Counted from the stretch's first letter, positions 47,200 through 58,757 are shown. The stretch: 64,000 nucleotides of DNA from Pochonia chlamydosporia 170 (GCF_001653235.2 NC_035792.1:4154001-4218000); one strand, 5' to 3'. Program-made: numbers and translations. The notes: generated from the letters alone by a model not told the origin.

Positions 47200-47491
47200 T
47201 TAGTGGGAGGTGGTTGATGAGGCGCTGGAATCGACAGAGTCCGTAGAGTTGGTACGGGTCGTCTTGGTACGCTCACTGCAAATCTCATGTTAGTTCGTTG
47301 TTCAAAGGGGTTGCTGCTTTAGTCTCGCAAATGAAGCTCCAAGAAAAGGAAAAAGGTAGAGGTAAGGCATACTAAGCAGAGCGATCCTGCAAAGTGCAGG
47401 TCCAGCGGTTGTTGCCAGTCTTGATGTGAAACTTGATGCCCTTGTTGTCACCGAAGGCAGCAGGGGGAGCGGAAGCAGAAGATCCAGCCAT
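47200..47491 (-). CDS. small two-exon protein (64 residues), unknown function
   Basis: Exons 47491-47373 and 47275-47200 with a 97-nt intron (TA|GTATGC ... TTTGCAG|T) join in frame to 195 nt ending in TAA. The product begins MAGSSASAPPAAFGDNKG, continues IKFHIKTGNNRWTCTLQDRS and, across the splice, AYERTKTTRTNSTDS, ending in a Ser/Thr-rich tail. The first exon alone would be 39 codons. Support: good donor and acceptor, a coherent Thr/Ser-rich second exon that stays in phase, a pyrimidine-rich leader on the coding strand, and my recollection of similar tiny proteins in related fungi. No signal peptide or membrane helix. Function unknown. Confidence 0.7.
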
Positions 47492-50400
47492 TGTGAATGA
47501 GAAGAGCTCAAGAAGTTTAGTTGTAAAAAAAGAAAAAAGGACGCTTTAGTGTGTGGGAGGAATGCAAGGACGGAAAATAACGACGTTGATGCGAACACAA
47601 AGGCGAGAATGAGTCCAGGTGGAGGGGAGGTCAGGGCCTTTATACAGTTCTCTCATAAACATCAATACCCTCAGAAAGGCGACACAAGAAAGACAACAAT
47701 CCAACCGGCAAAAAATCAGCGCCGACTGGTTGGGGGTGGGCTGGGGATTCTCGCCCACTTCTCCGGTCCAAGACACCGAACAGGAACATTCACTTGCCCC
47801 AAGCTAATAATACACGCGCATATGTCGCGGTATGAGATAAGGTGAGTTATTTTCTTGCTGTCATGGACAGGCGGACCTAACCTGTCCATGTACACCACGG
47901 AGACGAACTCGCCCTATGAAGACTAGGCTGGATGGGTGCCAATCTCCTGCCCCACGATCGTGTTGATAATTGGAAAAGATAGCTGCATGGGGTTGCTGGG
48001 TTTCTGGCGCCATCCTGAGGAAATCCCCATGTGTGGCTTTTTGGAGTTGCCACCACATTTCCAACGAGAATGCGCAAGCGAGATGTAACAGGGCAATCCG
48101 GGTGGTCTCGAAAAGACAGACACGCTGGCACGAGCGTTGTGCCCGTACTCTATTGTACCAAGAAGGGAAATTTTCTGAAGAAAAAACCTTATAGGCGTCG
48201 CGGAGCCAGAAGCCACCACACCCACCTTTTCCTTCCTCCCAGTCGGCGCCGAACTCCGTCTTCATGGGTCCAGCCCGGAAATTTGCCACACAATGAAACG
48301 GACTCTTTCAACAACGGTTACCGTTCACTCAAACAGCAGAGGTACGGCGACTCATTCGAAACCATAACTCCGACAATAGGCAGGTAAAATCAGCAGTGGA
48401 GTACGACCTGTGGATGCAGGCGACTTGTTTGTGGGAGGGACGAGGTTTTCCTTTGTGCAGGCGGAAACGACGGAGTCGTCATGACCACCCTAACCCTAGC
48501 CTCTGCTCTCGACTGACGGAGCTGGACGCATCCAGTCTGCTGGATGCTGAGGTTTCTTCTCAACAGGATCGTTGGGATTAGGCCACCGCATTCCTGCACG
48601 CCAAGTGCTCTTTGGCTTGCTGGCTGGGCAAGCCTCGAAACGAAATGTGGACAACCCTCCAAATGAAGGGTTTGGTGGGTTGAAAATCCAGACGGTGGTT
48701 TGATGGGCTCGGATTGTTGCTTGATAGGGCGGTGGGGACCCGAGTGATTCCCTTCCCGCAACGTCAGCGTCTTGTGGAATGCCAGCTTGTTGTTCTAGAA
48801 GGAATATCCATGGACATAATTGGCTCCTGGATTTCTGCTACATCTGCAAGGACAGGGGTGGCTGATGGTAGCAAAGTTCTGATACGGACTGTTTTGTTCC
48901 TGGTTTGGGGATGCAAGTGGGCGAGAAGACATGGATCAGCACTACCGTTGGCTGGCTCCAGCTGCGTCGGCCCAAAGGTAACGATAATCTCATCACCGTC
49001 ATTGAGTCCGCGGAGCTATTTGGGCGCGAGGTCCGACAGGGTGTGACTCGGTGTCGACGATCCTCCTCCTCTTCGTGGGACATCTCTCCTGGTCATCTTC
49101 CTGCTGCTTTGAACAGCTTGAGTTGTGAAAGGGTCTTTCTGAAGTAAGAAAACGCTCAAATGCCGTTGGCTTTGGCTGTTCACAACAGTGAAGCGTCTGG
49201 TCGCTATTTTGCACCTATGTTCAAGCTGAGACAAGGTGCAGTGATGTCCTGTTCTTGCTCATTCTTTGGGAAGCCAATGCGCTACGTCATGTGAGCTGAG
49301 TCGCCATCCTCTGCTTGACCCGCCTATGCCGCGCATGCACATTCTCCATTGAAGTACCAGCATTGCACAGGACTGGTTGCACAGCAGGCCATTGGAACTC
49401 CATGCCTCTGTTCCTGGCCGGGATTGCTCACAGCCAGGGGAGTGTGATCAGTGAGAGGCTGGTCAATTGGTCCATGTCTCAAGACCTGCGCTTGATTGGG
49501 CTTCCTGCACCATATTTGGTGAGTTTTGTAGGCATCGTGTTGGGACTCGCAAGGCATGGTGTGACGAGTGAACAATGTACAAAACTATTGTCTGACACAG
49601 ATCTCTCTCCTGTAAATGCCTCAAATCGTTGATTCTGCTGTGCACCTAGCTGGGTTCTTAGCCTTAGCGGCGGCTTTCATGGGTATAGTGACGGAGCTGT
49701 GCTGTCTGGGACAGGCCAACCAGTTGCCCATCTAAAAACGAGACTTTCTGACCCTGGTGATTTGGCTGGCTTATGTCGTTTTTGACAGCAAACCCGAATA
49801 TTCTCATGCCCGAGCATTGGATTGCCGATACAAATCGGGCTCTTCTCTCGTGCTTGCAGCTGGCGCATTAGTTTTCCCCCTTCTCTCGGGACGCACTGCT
49901 TACTTTGGCTATTTCAGAAATGCCTTGACTTGACAGGCATATGCTGGCTGTCCACAGACTTGGCTGCACCAATCTGAGGGCTGTCTGGCCTGACGGCTGC
50001 AGTGGAGGTAGGTTTTGCAGTAGCGCGGCTCGATCGTCCAGGCGGAAAAGCTTAGCGGTTGATGAAGCCAAGCCTCAAAAGGACGGATGGGCTGCAACCC
50101 CAAAGCAGACGACGCTCTCTGAGATGCGCATAAGCATCTCCGCACAAGTGCTCCATAGATACTGGCATGTAAGGCGGTCGGCGACGACAAGTAATAGCCC
50201 TCTTGGCGAAGCTTGTGGCCAGGACGATCAGACGATCCAATATGTGCCACGTTGCCTTCCAAATCATGGGTAGGGGGTGTTTCTGTGCCGTGCTGCTAAA
50301 TCTCTGCTCGAATTGAGTGCCCGCCTGGAGAGGAGTACATTATTGGCAACATCTTGGCATCTTGGCGATAATCTTACGAGTGTCGTCGAGACACAGCAAC

Positions 50401-52053
50401 AAAATTAGGAAAAGGTGAGTTACAACGCGAGTTTCTCCTCAGCTACCTCGGTAGGTATCATGAATGCATGAGGAAGGAGACAACAGTGGCGGACCGTTCG
50501 AGGCCGTTCCTTCCCTTTACGTCCCTCACGAGGTAATTGCCCAGCTGGACCGTCCCCAGAGTGAATGCCACAAGGTGCCAGGTGCACCAACATCTACCCA
50601 GACATTACATTTGCTGTATTGTGCTGGAGTTGATTCCCTGGTTACTGATTGCAATGCTCTAGATGAGAGTCCCATATTGATTCACCTTCTGGTGTCGACT
50701 GGAGCAGCTATCGTCGAGCAAGCCGTGGGAAATTTAGTCCCAGGCGCAGCTGTTTGTGACACGCCTTACTTGGGCAACAAGCTTTACGAACTTTCCCCCG
50801 CAAGGAACCCGTCAAGTGCAGTTTGAGCCGGAATGACACCATTCCGACTCTGATGTGGCCGCTATTTGAAACTCATGTGCAAGCAAGGCTCGGTAAGGAC
50901 TTCCTCAAGAAGCATCAGGCACCCTGTTGGTGAAAGGGTCAGACGAAATTAAGTCGGCTCGTTATTCAGCCTGGGCTTGACCAAGTACCCAAGTGAAGTA
51001 CACATATGGTCTCTTCCGAGACCTACGGAGGCGGACGAGAGTCGTTGGCACAGACAGTGGAAGCTTTGTCTGACTGATATGGGCTCTGGTTCGACCTCTC
51101 TTTTCAGTCATTGCTTTTTCTCAGCACGTAAGTTCTCTTTGACGGCGGATGACGATGAAAATCAGACACCATGCCGGAACAGCCGGCAAACCATATATTC
51201 CGACGCAACCAGCTAGCCAAGATCGACAGCATCTCGGTCCTGAAGTGATGCTGATTTGTTCTTAGGCGATACTACCGTGTATGACGGTCCGCGCCGGTGA
51301 AGATCTCGATACACTATGACTTCAATGAAAAAACAGCGGTGAGATGTTGAATGTACGCGTTCTTCTGAAAGCAGTATTAGTATTTAGGAATATGTAACCA
51401 ATCCTGATGAGAATGCGCCTGAAAGCATCAACGAGTGGGATACCCCCAAGGTTACTATTACAAGCTCCTTAGTCCAAAACCAAGACACATTTCGATAGGA
51501 CCTACCTTTGAGTAGTTGATGACTGGCATAGACTAAGCGTTGGAATCGAGCGGCATTAAAGACCTGACCATCTTCTCCGATTGATCTAGGATTTGCTTCA
51601 GTTCAATGGGCTTGGATCTACATTACAAATAATAACAGAGTTAGTGTTAATCCACAGTTCATGTGATGGCTTCGAATAAGAATCCCCTTCGCCTTGGAAT
51701 ATCCACGGTGAACCAAATCGGCGGCTTTGTAGGATATTTTGTGACGGCTATTTGCCAAAGTATCTGATGACATTGCAGGGAGTATGTGCGGTCAATCACA
51801 GGCACAACCGGCGGGTAGTGCACTTCCATTGACAAAACAAGCCATTTTGTGTATTTCTGTTCGCTGCGCCCTCGTAATAGACATGTAGAAGATACACAAA
51901 TACTTCCTCTAGTAAATCAACAAGCTGTTACCTATTTTTCTCTGCCTTTTTGTAGTTTCGGATGCGTTCCGGTGGATCGTCCACAACGGTGTTTAGGTTC
52001 CCTCCGCACACCGCACCGCACGTGGGGTTGAGATCCGCAACTCGGATAGCAAC
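47492..52053. other. 4.6-kb region without a recognisable gene
   Basis: No family recognised on either strand. Open frames are all at or below about 145 codons (47861-48289 -, 50464-50826 +, 49941-50273 +), overlap each other on both strands and show no domains. CCTCGGTAGGTA at about 50451 resembles the CCTAGGTA palindromes elsewhere. The right end should contain the promoter of the Zn2Cys6 regulator. Confidence 0.5.
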
Positions 52054-52065
52054 CGGTACCATCCG
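52054..52065 (+). promoter_or_regulatory. CGG-N6-CCG site upstream of the cluster regulator
   Basis: CGGTACCATCCG, 88 bases before the regulator ATG. It has the same half-sites and spacing as the palindromes before the pathway genes and shares their right half (CATCCG), but the left part of the spacer differs. A second CGG half-site (CTCGGATAG) lies ten bases further upstream. Suggests autoregulation; weaker than the other sites. Confidence 0.45.
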
Positions 52066-52153
52066 TCCCCGGACTTCGATCAATCAACCGCTTCCCATTA
52101 CCAATTCCTGCCAAAATACCAGTGGTGTTTCGAAAAGCTTGTTTCAATTCGCC

Positions 52154-54358
52154 ATGTATGAGCGCCAGAGAGTCTGGAGAGCCTGCCAGGCATGCCGCAA
52201 GAAGAAGATCAAGTGTGATGGTGAGCAGCCATGCAGGAGCTGCAACAAGAGTCGGGCGGATTGCGCCTACACCGAACCGTTCAGCAACATGCGCATGGCT
52301 GATCCTCAGTAAGGACGGACTCGGCCTCATATGACATATAGTGACTATGAGATCCATAATAACGCGCGTCACAGATATGTTATGAGACTAGAAAGCCGAC
52401 TTCTGTCGATGGAAAAGAAGCTCCGAGAGCAGAATGACAATCTTGCAGCTGGGTCTGCTGCTGACGTAGCGCCTGCAACCACGGCATCTACAACTAACGA
52501 AAACGGCCAAAGAGAGCATGTCAATGATTTACACCAAAGGCCCGTCAATGGTCATGCGATTCCACCAAATAGAGATCACGAAGGATCTGTGCATACACAT
52601 CGTAATGAGGCGACTATTCCAAGTCCCACAGCTTCCCAACAAACACCAGTAATGCCTCTCGAGGTACTGGATCCAATGCTTTATGATTGCACTGGCGATT
52701 TTGTCCCCGAGGAATCACCTAACCCCGAAAGCAAGCTGGAAGATATCAGGAGCCTGCCACAGAGTTTGATCGAGGCGCTGGTCAGCCAATTTTATCGCAA
52801 CACATATTCAATATTCCCCATTATTCGGGAGCCAGAATTCAGACAGCAATTAGATCAATGGACCTCATCTGGGGAAGATGATAATGGCTTCGTGCCTGTA
52901 CTATATGCTCTTCTGGCTGTTTCTGCCATCGTTCTGCCGGCCGATCACGCTGTCTTCAATATACCAGAGGTACAGGGATACAAGTCGCTCGATTTGGGAG
53001 ATTTAATATCCTCACACGCGAATTCAAAATTGTCTCTTAAGACCCACAAGTCTGGGAAACTTGCTCGTGCCAACTCAGTAGTTGCACATGGGCTGTTGAG
53101 TCTCTACTTGGCAGAAGTCGGCCAGGTCACAGAAGCATGGGTAACGGCTGGCCACGCCATACGACTTTATCAAGGACTAGACTTGTACGACAGCGCTTCA
53201 TCTAGTATGGGGCCAGTGGAGGTTCAAAACGGACACAGCGCCGTGTGGTGGTGCTTATACATACTCGACCGATCTCTCTCGACCGTGCTTCTCAAACCAC
53301 TGGCAATTGACGATGCAGAGTGTGATGTGAATTCTAGCGATGACGGAGAGAGCCATATATCTGTTTCGGAGGACGAGATAGACCCCTGGTTTTCCATCAT
53401 AACGGACTTTTATATCACCATGGGCAAAATTTACAAGTCAGTTCGTTCAATACGACGACTCCAGCACTCGGACAAGTGCAGCACCAATGAAATCTTACAT
53501 TCGCGTCTCAAGAAGCATGATCTGGAGCTTGAGCAGTATTATGAAAAGCAAGTTCTCCCCAACATGAGACATACGTCCAACGACTCCCAGCGAATGGGCC
53601 TGCAAACCATTGCTGTATGTTCCTACTTCATTGGTGTGGTCTTGCTATATCGCCAATTCATCGAGACGTTCCACATCGAGGATCCTCAAGTCTACCTTCG
53701 CTGCGCAGAGGCTGCATCCAACTGCATCAAACTGACACCAAAGGTCTTGGACACAATTCCTGCAAGCCATTTCATAATCCAGCAGAGCCGCTCAATATAC
53801 GTGAGCGCCAAAGTCTTGCTGCATTGCACGCGGCTGGCGCGAAATGAAAATTTTACCAAAAAAGCCTGGGATGACGTACAGATGGGATTGGATTTGCTGC
53901 GAAAGATTAAGATCCAATGGCCAGAAATAAAGAAATACCAGAGGCTCACGGAAGAGGATATGCGCCGTACTCGTATCGAGCTGGACAGACATGAGTCCTT
54001 TTCCAAGACGTTTGATCTATTCGGATCTATTTCCGGCGATGGGAACTACACTCGATTACCTGGCTCTAGCCCAGCCATGAGTAATGAAATGGCCGATTCG
54101 AACACAGACCGGTGTCATAAACGGAGTCGGCCAGGTGTCGAACTAGATGATGCTCACGATACGCAGTCTCCGCCAAAGCGACAAAAGTCATTACGGCCGT
54201 GTAGTTACCTCAGTCCCGACTTTCCAAGTCTGTTCCAAACAGGTGGAAGCGAGATGGCAGATGACGATTTCACAATGTCGTTTATGCTTGACCTAGCAGC
54301 ACTTACACCAACAACAGCATTTGCGTCCGCCAACCTATGCGGCAGGGAGGGCAACTAA
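52154..54358 (+). CDS. Zn2Cys6 transcription factor, probable regulator of the 3-hydroxyanthranilate cluster
   Basis: Exons 52154-52308 and 52375-54358 give 712 residues. The 66-nt intron (CA|GTAAGG ... GTCACAG) contains an in-frame TAA and joins MADPQ to YVMRLESRLLSMEKKL, a leucine-rich coiled coil expected right after the zinc cluster. The DNA-binding domain is C11-x2-C14-x6-C21-x5-C27-x2-C30-x6-C37 with RKKKIKCDGEQPC. The fungal-specific middle domain (PF04082 type) spans about residues 180-420, with LVSQFYRNTYSIFPIIREPEF and AVWWCLYILDRSLS. The C-terminus is acidic and may activate. It lies just left of the dioxygenase (convergent, 84 bases apart). Zn2Cys6 dimers read CGG half-sites, and CGG-N6-CCG palindromes stand before the pathway genes. 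The start at 52154 is preferred because the upstream extension (from 51962) is leader-like. Confidence 0.9.
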
Positions 54359-54442
54359 GTTCAAATTAGGAGCAAAATTGGCAAATTGCCAAAAAGACAG
54401 CAAGTATTTTGGGCATGGCTTTGTTTCCATTACTACACGCGT

Positions 54443-55174
54443 TCAATAAGGTGGTGCAACTTCACCACACTCTCTGCACCTACGACTCTCCTCGTTGCTC
54501 ATCCAGTCATCAATCACAACCTTAAGCTGCGACTCAATATCCGCACAGTAAAACTTTTCGTGCCGAATAATGACGGGCTCTTCTCCATGCGCTGCCTTGT
54601 TGGGGCAATACCATCGCATCTGATCGATGCTCTCCTTTGGTCTATTTCTTTCCATGACAAGTCCAATAGTGTCTTTGTATCGAATGGGCGAATGAGGCGT
54701 ATTTCCTGTTTTAATATATGAATTAACGCGTCTGAATTTGTGCTCTGGTACGGTGTAGCGAAACGTACCTGGAAGAAGGAACATTTCGCCTTCGCGGATA
54801 TGAATATCTCGAAATTGGTTTCCATTCTCAACGATTTTTAATAGCATGTCGCCTTTGATTTGGTAGAACCATTCCTGTCATTTACGTTAGCGGTTAGTGA
54901 GTGAATGGAAGATGGTTAATCACCTCTGTTTCGTTGACTATGTAACTTTGTTAGCGAGAAATATATGTGGAATTTGGACCTGGTGTGCCCACGTACTGTG
55001 ATAGTCACTTCTGGTGTTGGGTCCTCCAACAGCCATCAAGATAAAGTCTTTGCCTGAATATAAGCATTGGTTGTTGACTGGCGGTTTCAAGTTGGCAGCG
55101 TTGGTAGATAGCCAAGATGACAGGACAAGTGGCCCTGGAAGTGATGGAAGGGGTGCATTATCCGCCGTGGCCAT
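54443..55174 (-). CDS. BNA1: 3-hydroxyanthranilate 3,4-dioxygenase
   Basis: Opens 3-hydroxyanthranilate to 2-amino-3-carboxymuconate 6-semialdehyde (ACMS), using Fe(II). Four exons: 55174-54997, 54937-54924 (only 14 nt), 54874-54769 and 54705-54443, giving 186 residues, normal for the family. Cupin signature: [19 protein letters not shown] with iron ligands His59 and Glu65, then [17 protein letters not shown] with His104, and [10 protein letters not shown]. The C-terminus has the rubredoxin-like metal site (RWYC ... CRECG) of the bacterial and fungal form. The last intron (63 nt, 54768-54706) has no stop and keeps frame, so retention would insert 21 residues before PHSP. It may serve NAD synthesis in general, but its neighbours argue for a catabolic copy. 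It shares a 308-base promoter with the ACMS decarboxylase. Confidence 0.94.
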
Positions 55175-55482
55175 TTTGCGGTTTAAGATTTGATTGCTTT
55201 TGGTTGGGTGCAGTGTTTATTGAGCGTCAAGACTATGAAATAACTTCATCGAGTCTCAACACGTCAAGTTCAAATATTATATCCCCTGCACCCCCTCGTG
55301 ATCTAATATTCATGTTGGCATCCTCACGGTGAGCGGACCGCGTTCCGATGACGTGCATTCGGATACATCCGTATACAAAGCATTTCATGAACGACCCAAA
55401 TTCATCAAATATATCTTTCAACTTAAACACAGAAGCATCATTTAAAAACTACTAGATATTTTACTTCAGGATATCATCAACA
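55175..55482. promoter_or_regulatory. shared divergent promoter of the dioxygenase and ACMS decarboxylase genes
   Basis: 308 bases between the two ATGs. It contains the palindrome at 55360-55371 and, 20 bases before it, a second CGG/CCG pair (GCGGACCGCG, 55333-55342). One regulator bound here could switch on both genes. Confidence 0.75.
55360..55371 (+). promoter_or_regulatory. CGG-N6-CCG palindrome in the divergent promoter
   Basis: CGGATACATCCG, one base different from the CGGATGCATCCG copies before the dehydrogenase and RidA genes. It is 111 bases before the decarboxylase ATG and 185 bases before the dioxygenase ATG. Confidence 0.75.
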
Positions 55483-56808
55483 ATGAGCTTAACCACCTCC
55501 CGTTCTCCCTCCGGTGGAATACACAACATGCGCTTCAACGCCCAAATGACCACCAGGCCCAAAACATGCGACTGCATGTCCGCAAATCCATACAAACCAT
55601 CAGTCTCACACGTTGAAAGACCAGAATCTTCCCAAAAAGCATTCAAGATCGATATGCACACACACATCATGCCGCCCTCACTACCAAACATGTCACAATT
55701 CGACGACCCAGCAAACACCAACGAATGGATCAACCTACGGCCTCATCAACCATCATCCGAACCAGGCAAACAGCCCAAAAAGGTAGACATGTACGTTGGC
55801 GATAAATTCTTTCGCACCGTGGAAGCAAACTGCTTCGATCCGGAGACGCGAATCAAAGAAATGGATGCGAGTGGTGTATCCGTGCAGGTCCTCAGCACGA
55901 TTCCCGTCCTGTTCTCTTACGATAAACCCAGTAAGCCGGCTGCACTGCTTGCACGGCTACTAAACGATCACATCGCCTCTCTGTGTCGAGTGTATCCCAA
56001 TCGATTCGTGGGACTTGCCACGGTGCCGTTGCAAGATGTCCCTGCTTCGGTTGAAGAGCTGAATCGTGCGAAGGGCCTGGGCCTGCGTGGCGTAGAGATC
56101 GGCACTGAGATTAACGGACGAGAATTGGATAGTCTGGAGATGGAGCCATTTTGGGAGGCGTGCGAGGAGTTGGACATGCCTGTGTTTGTGCATCCGCTGG
56201 GATATGAACTCGCCAAGGAGAATAAGAGGTGGGAGAAGTATTGGTCTGCCTGGCTAGTTGGGATGTATGTTGCCCTGCAAGTCCACAATCGCTGTTTCAT
56301 AGACCATGATGTTAACATGCTATAAAGGCCAAGTGAAACAGCTCTCGCTCTGCATGCGATAATCTCATCAGCCGTATTAGTTCGCCACCCGAAACTGCGG
56401 TTGTGCTTCGCCCATGCTGGCGGCGCGTATCTCCCTCTCCTGGGTCGTATTCAACACGGCTATGACTGCCGACCAGATTTAGTAGCTCACAAGTCGGAGG
56501 GTGTATCGCCCACAGAGCAGATCGCGTTTCCTCAGCGTAATATCTGGATAGATAGTCTGGTGCATGATCCGGATCTGCTGGAGTACATGTGTAAGAAGAT
56601 CGGGCCGGAGCGCATCGTCATGGGCAGCGATTATCCGTTTCCGTTGGGAGAGGTGCCTTTTCCGGGGAAGATGATAGATACGGATGAGAAAGTCAAAGAG
56701 TTTTTGTCGGAGGAGAAGAGGGAAGGGATGTTGTGGGGGAATGCGGTTGAGTTTTTGGGCTTGTATGACTTGGTGAGGGAGTGGGAGATGGAACGGGAAC
56801 GGGTGTAA
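55483..56808 (+). CDS. 2-amino-3-carboxymuconate 6-semialdehyde decarboxylase (ACMSD)
   Basis: Amidohydrolase-fold decarboxylase turning ACMS into 2-aminomuconate 6-semialdehyde, diverting it from quinolinate and NAD. Exons 55483-56264 and 56328-56808 (63-nt intron AT|GTATGT ... TAAAG) give 420 residues. Zinc ligands: [10 protein letters not shown] (His59, His61), [24 protein letters not shown] and the late Asp in [13 protein letters not shown]. Other family blocks: [18 protein letters not shown] and [13 protein letters not shown]. It is longer than the ~336-residue animal enzyme because of a ~52-residue N-terminal extension and an extra stretch near residues 75-105 ([10 protein letters not shown] ... 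DMYVGDKFF). In-frame ATGs at 55528, 55546 and 55576 would shorten the extension; 55483 has the best context (CAACAATGAG). A related gamma-resorcylate-type decarboxylase is possible but the genomic context favours ACMSD. Confidence 0.9.
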
Positions 56809-57139
56809 TTGGAAATGTAGTTGGTGATTTGGAGCAATACACGGGTTTAATGTCATCACACTTGTTAATTTACCATAAGGGCTACGAAGTATATCAAATA
56901 TTTTTGTTCAATTGCACTGCCTAGTCGCACAAAAAACATCACATGCATGCTGCTGTTTCATCGAGTCCGTCCCGTCCGTCCGTATCCGACAGTGTGATTG
57001 AAATCGGATGCATCCGACTCCAGATGCAGCCACAAGCTCATGCCATCAACCTCACTCTCCTCATAAAATCAGAAACAAATCCTCAGTCAGTCGTTTCCGC
57101 TACAAAGAATTACTATTATCTCATCCTCCAATCTCCAAA
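56809..57139 (+). promoter_or_regulatory. promoter of the aldehyde dehydrogenase gene
   Basis: 331 bases between the decarboxylase stop and the dehydrogenase ATG. It holds the perfect palindrome at 57005-57016 and, just upstream, a CCGT-repeat (CCGTCCCGTCCGTCCGTATCCGA, about 56967-56989) with extra CCG half-sites. Confidence 0.6.
57005..57016 (+). promoter_or_regulatory. perfect CGG-N6-CCG palindrome before the dehydrogenase gene
   Basis: CGGATGCATCCG, extended by flanking T and A to the 14-base palindrome TCGGATGCATCCGA; 123 bases before the ATG at 57140. The same 14 bases occur before the RidA gene at nearly the same distance. Confidence 0.85.
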
Positions 57140-58757
57140 ATGGACACAATCGCAGCACTCTGGAACGCCAACACCCCAGAAGCGGCAGACGCCTTGCTTC
57201 AAAGAACCAACACCCAACCCCTCCGCATACAAAATTTTGTGGACAATGAGTTTCAACAGCTCTCTCCATCCGCCACTTGCATGGACTCGTATAACCCTCG
57301 AACCGGCAAGCCCCTTATTCAAGTCCCGTGTAGCTCTCACGCGGATGTGCACGAAGCCGTGGATGCAGCAGCCAGGGCATTCCCTTCCTGGTCTCAAACC
57401 CCGAGACGCGAAAGAAGCCGGCTGTTGCAGAAAGTTGCGGATCTTATTGAGGAGAATAAGCTTATGCTTGCGCTGTGGGAGAGCATAGATCAAGGGAAGA
57501 CGATAAGTCGCGCCATAGCTGAGATTGAGAGAGCGGCATCAAACTTTAGGTCTGAATTTTCCCCTATAGCACCATGTGTAAGATGACTAGGCTAACGATG
57601 TAGTAGTTATTTTGCCCAGTTCATTCTCTCTGAAGAAGGGACAGTTCGATACGTAGATGGCGAGTCACCAATTATGGCATATGAGCACCGATCGCCGGTT
57701 GGTGTTTTCGGACTCATCACACCGTGGAACATGCCGCTGTATCTTTTGACTTGGAAAATTGCGCCTTGCCTAGCATTTGGATGTGTTGCAGTTGCGAAAC
57801 CAAGTGAAGTGACCAGCGTGACGGCATTCCGTAAGCCATGTAATATCTCTAGACTACATCCCACTCTAACTTGTGCCAGTACTATGCGAAATATTCCGCC
57901 AAGCCAAACTACCCCCCGGAGTCATCAACATGGTATTCGGCAAAGGCGCATCAGCAGGCTCAGCCCTCGTCAACTCCCCAAAAGTCCGCGGCATCTCATT
58001 CACAGGCGGTCTAAGCACCGGAATACGCATCCGTCAAGACACAGCCGCTGACATCGGCAAACACATCTCCCTGGAACTCGGCGGCAAAAACCCCAACCTG
58101 ATTTTCGAAGACGTCGACATGAGCAAGGCAGTTCCTCTCGCTGCAAGAGCCGCCTTCGAAAACAGCGGCCAGATCTGCCTGTGTGGATCGAGAATCTACA
58201 TCCATCGCTCTCGGTATGAAGAGTTCATCACCGCATTTGTGGACTACGTGAAGCAGAGTTATAGATGCGGTGAGACGCTGGGGCCGGTCGTCTCCAAGGA
58301 ACATTATTCCAAGATACGGGCGTATTTGGCTTTGGCACAAAGAGACTCTGCTACGTTTCACCTAGGCTCTGTTCCTGAAAAAGACCCCCAGGGAGGTTAT
58401 TGGATATCACCTGTGATATTGACGGGACTTTCGCAAGAGAGCCAGGTTATTCAAGAGGAGATTTTCGGTCCGGTGGTGACGGTGTCTATGTTTGACACGG
58501 AAGAGGAAGCTATTGCTCTGGCTAACGACAATGCAAATGGCCTGGCGGCGGTGGTCATGACGAATGATGTGTCGAGGATGAGACGCGTTGGAGAGCGAAT
58601 TGATGCGGGATTAGTTTGGGCTAATTGCTGGCTGGTGAGAGAGTTGGGCACGTCGTTTGGCGGCATGAAGGCGAGTGGCGTGGGAAGAGAGGGTGGTTTG
58701 CAGAGTAGGGACGTTTTTACGAATTTGAGGACGGTGCATGTACCATCACGTTGGTAG
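57140..58757 (+). CDS. aldehyde dehydrogenase, probable 2-aminomuconate semialdehyde dehydrogenase
   Basis: Would oxidise 2-aminomuconate 6-semialdehyde to 2-aminomuconate with NAD. Exons 57140-57549, 57607-57830 and 57880-58757 (introns of 57 and 49 nt) give 503 residues, typical for the superfamily. Seen: [20 protein letters not shown] with [13 protein letters not shown] (NAD-binding region), LELGGKNPN (general base Glu276), [15 protein letters not shown] (catalytic Cys310) and [29 protein letters not shown] and the [11 protein letters not shown] context are features I associate with the ALDH8A1 / bacterial AMSDH branch. The position downstream of the ACMS decarboxylase gives the substrate assignment, which remains an inference. 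The start at 57140 (CCAAAATGGAC) is preferred to the upstream in-frame ATG at 57008, because the palindrome lies at that point. Confidence 0.9.

Noticed and set aside
48488..48499. CCCTAACCCTAG, telomere-like repeat
   Set aside because: Only two units, inside ordinary sequence; compatible with chance.
52309..52341. 33-nt intron in the regulator gene using the first AG (ATATAG)
   Set aside because: Too short for a fungal intron. The AG at 52373-52374 gives a normal 66-nt in-frame intron and joins the zinc cluster to a coiled coil.
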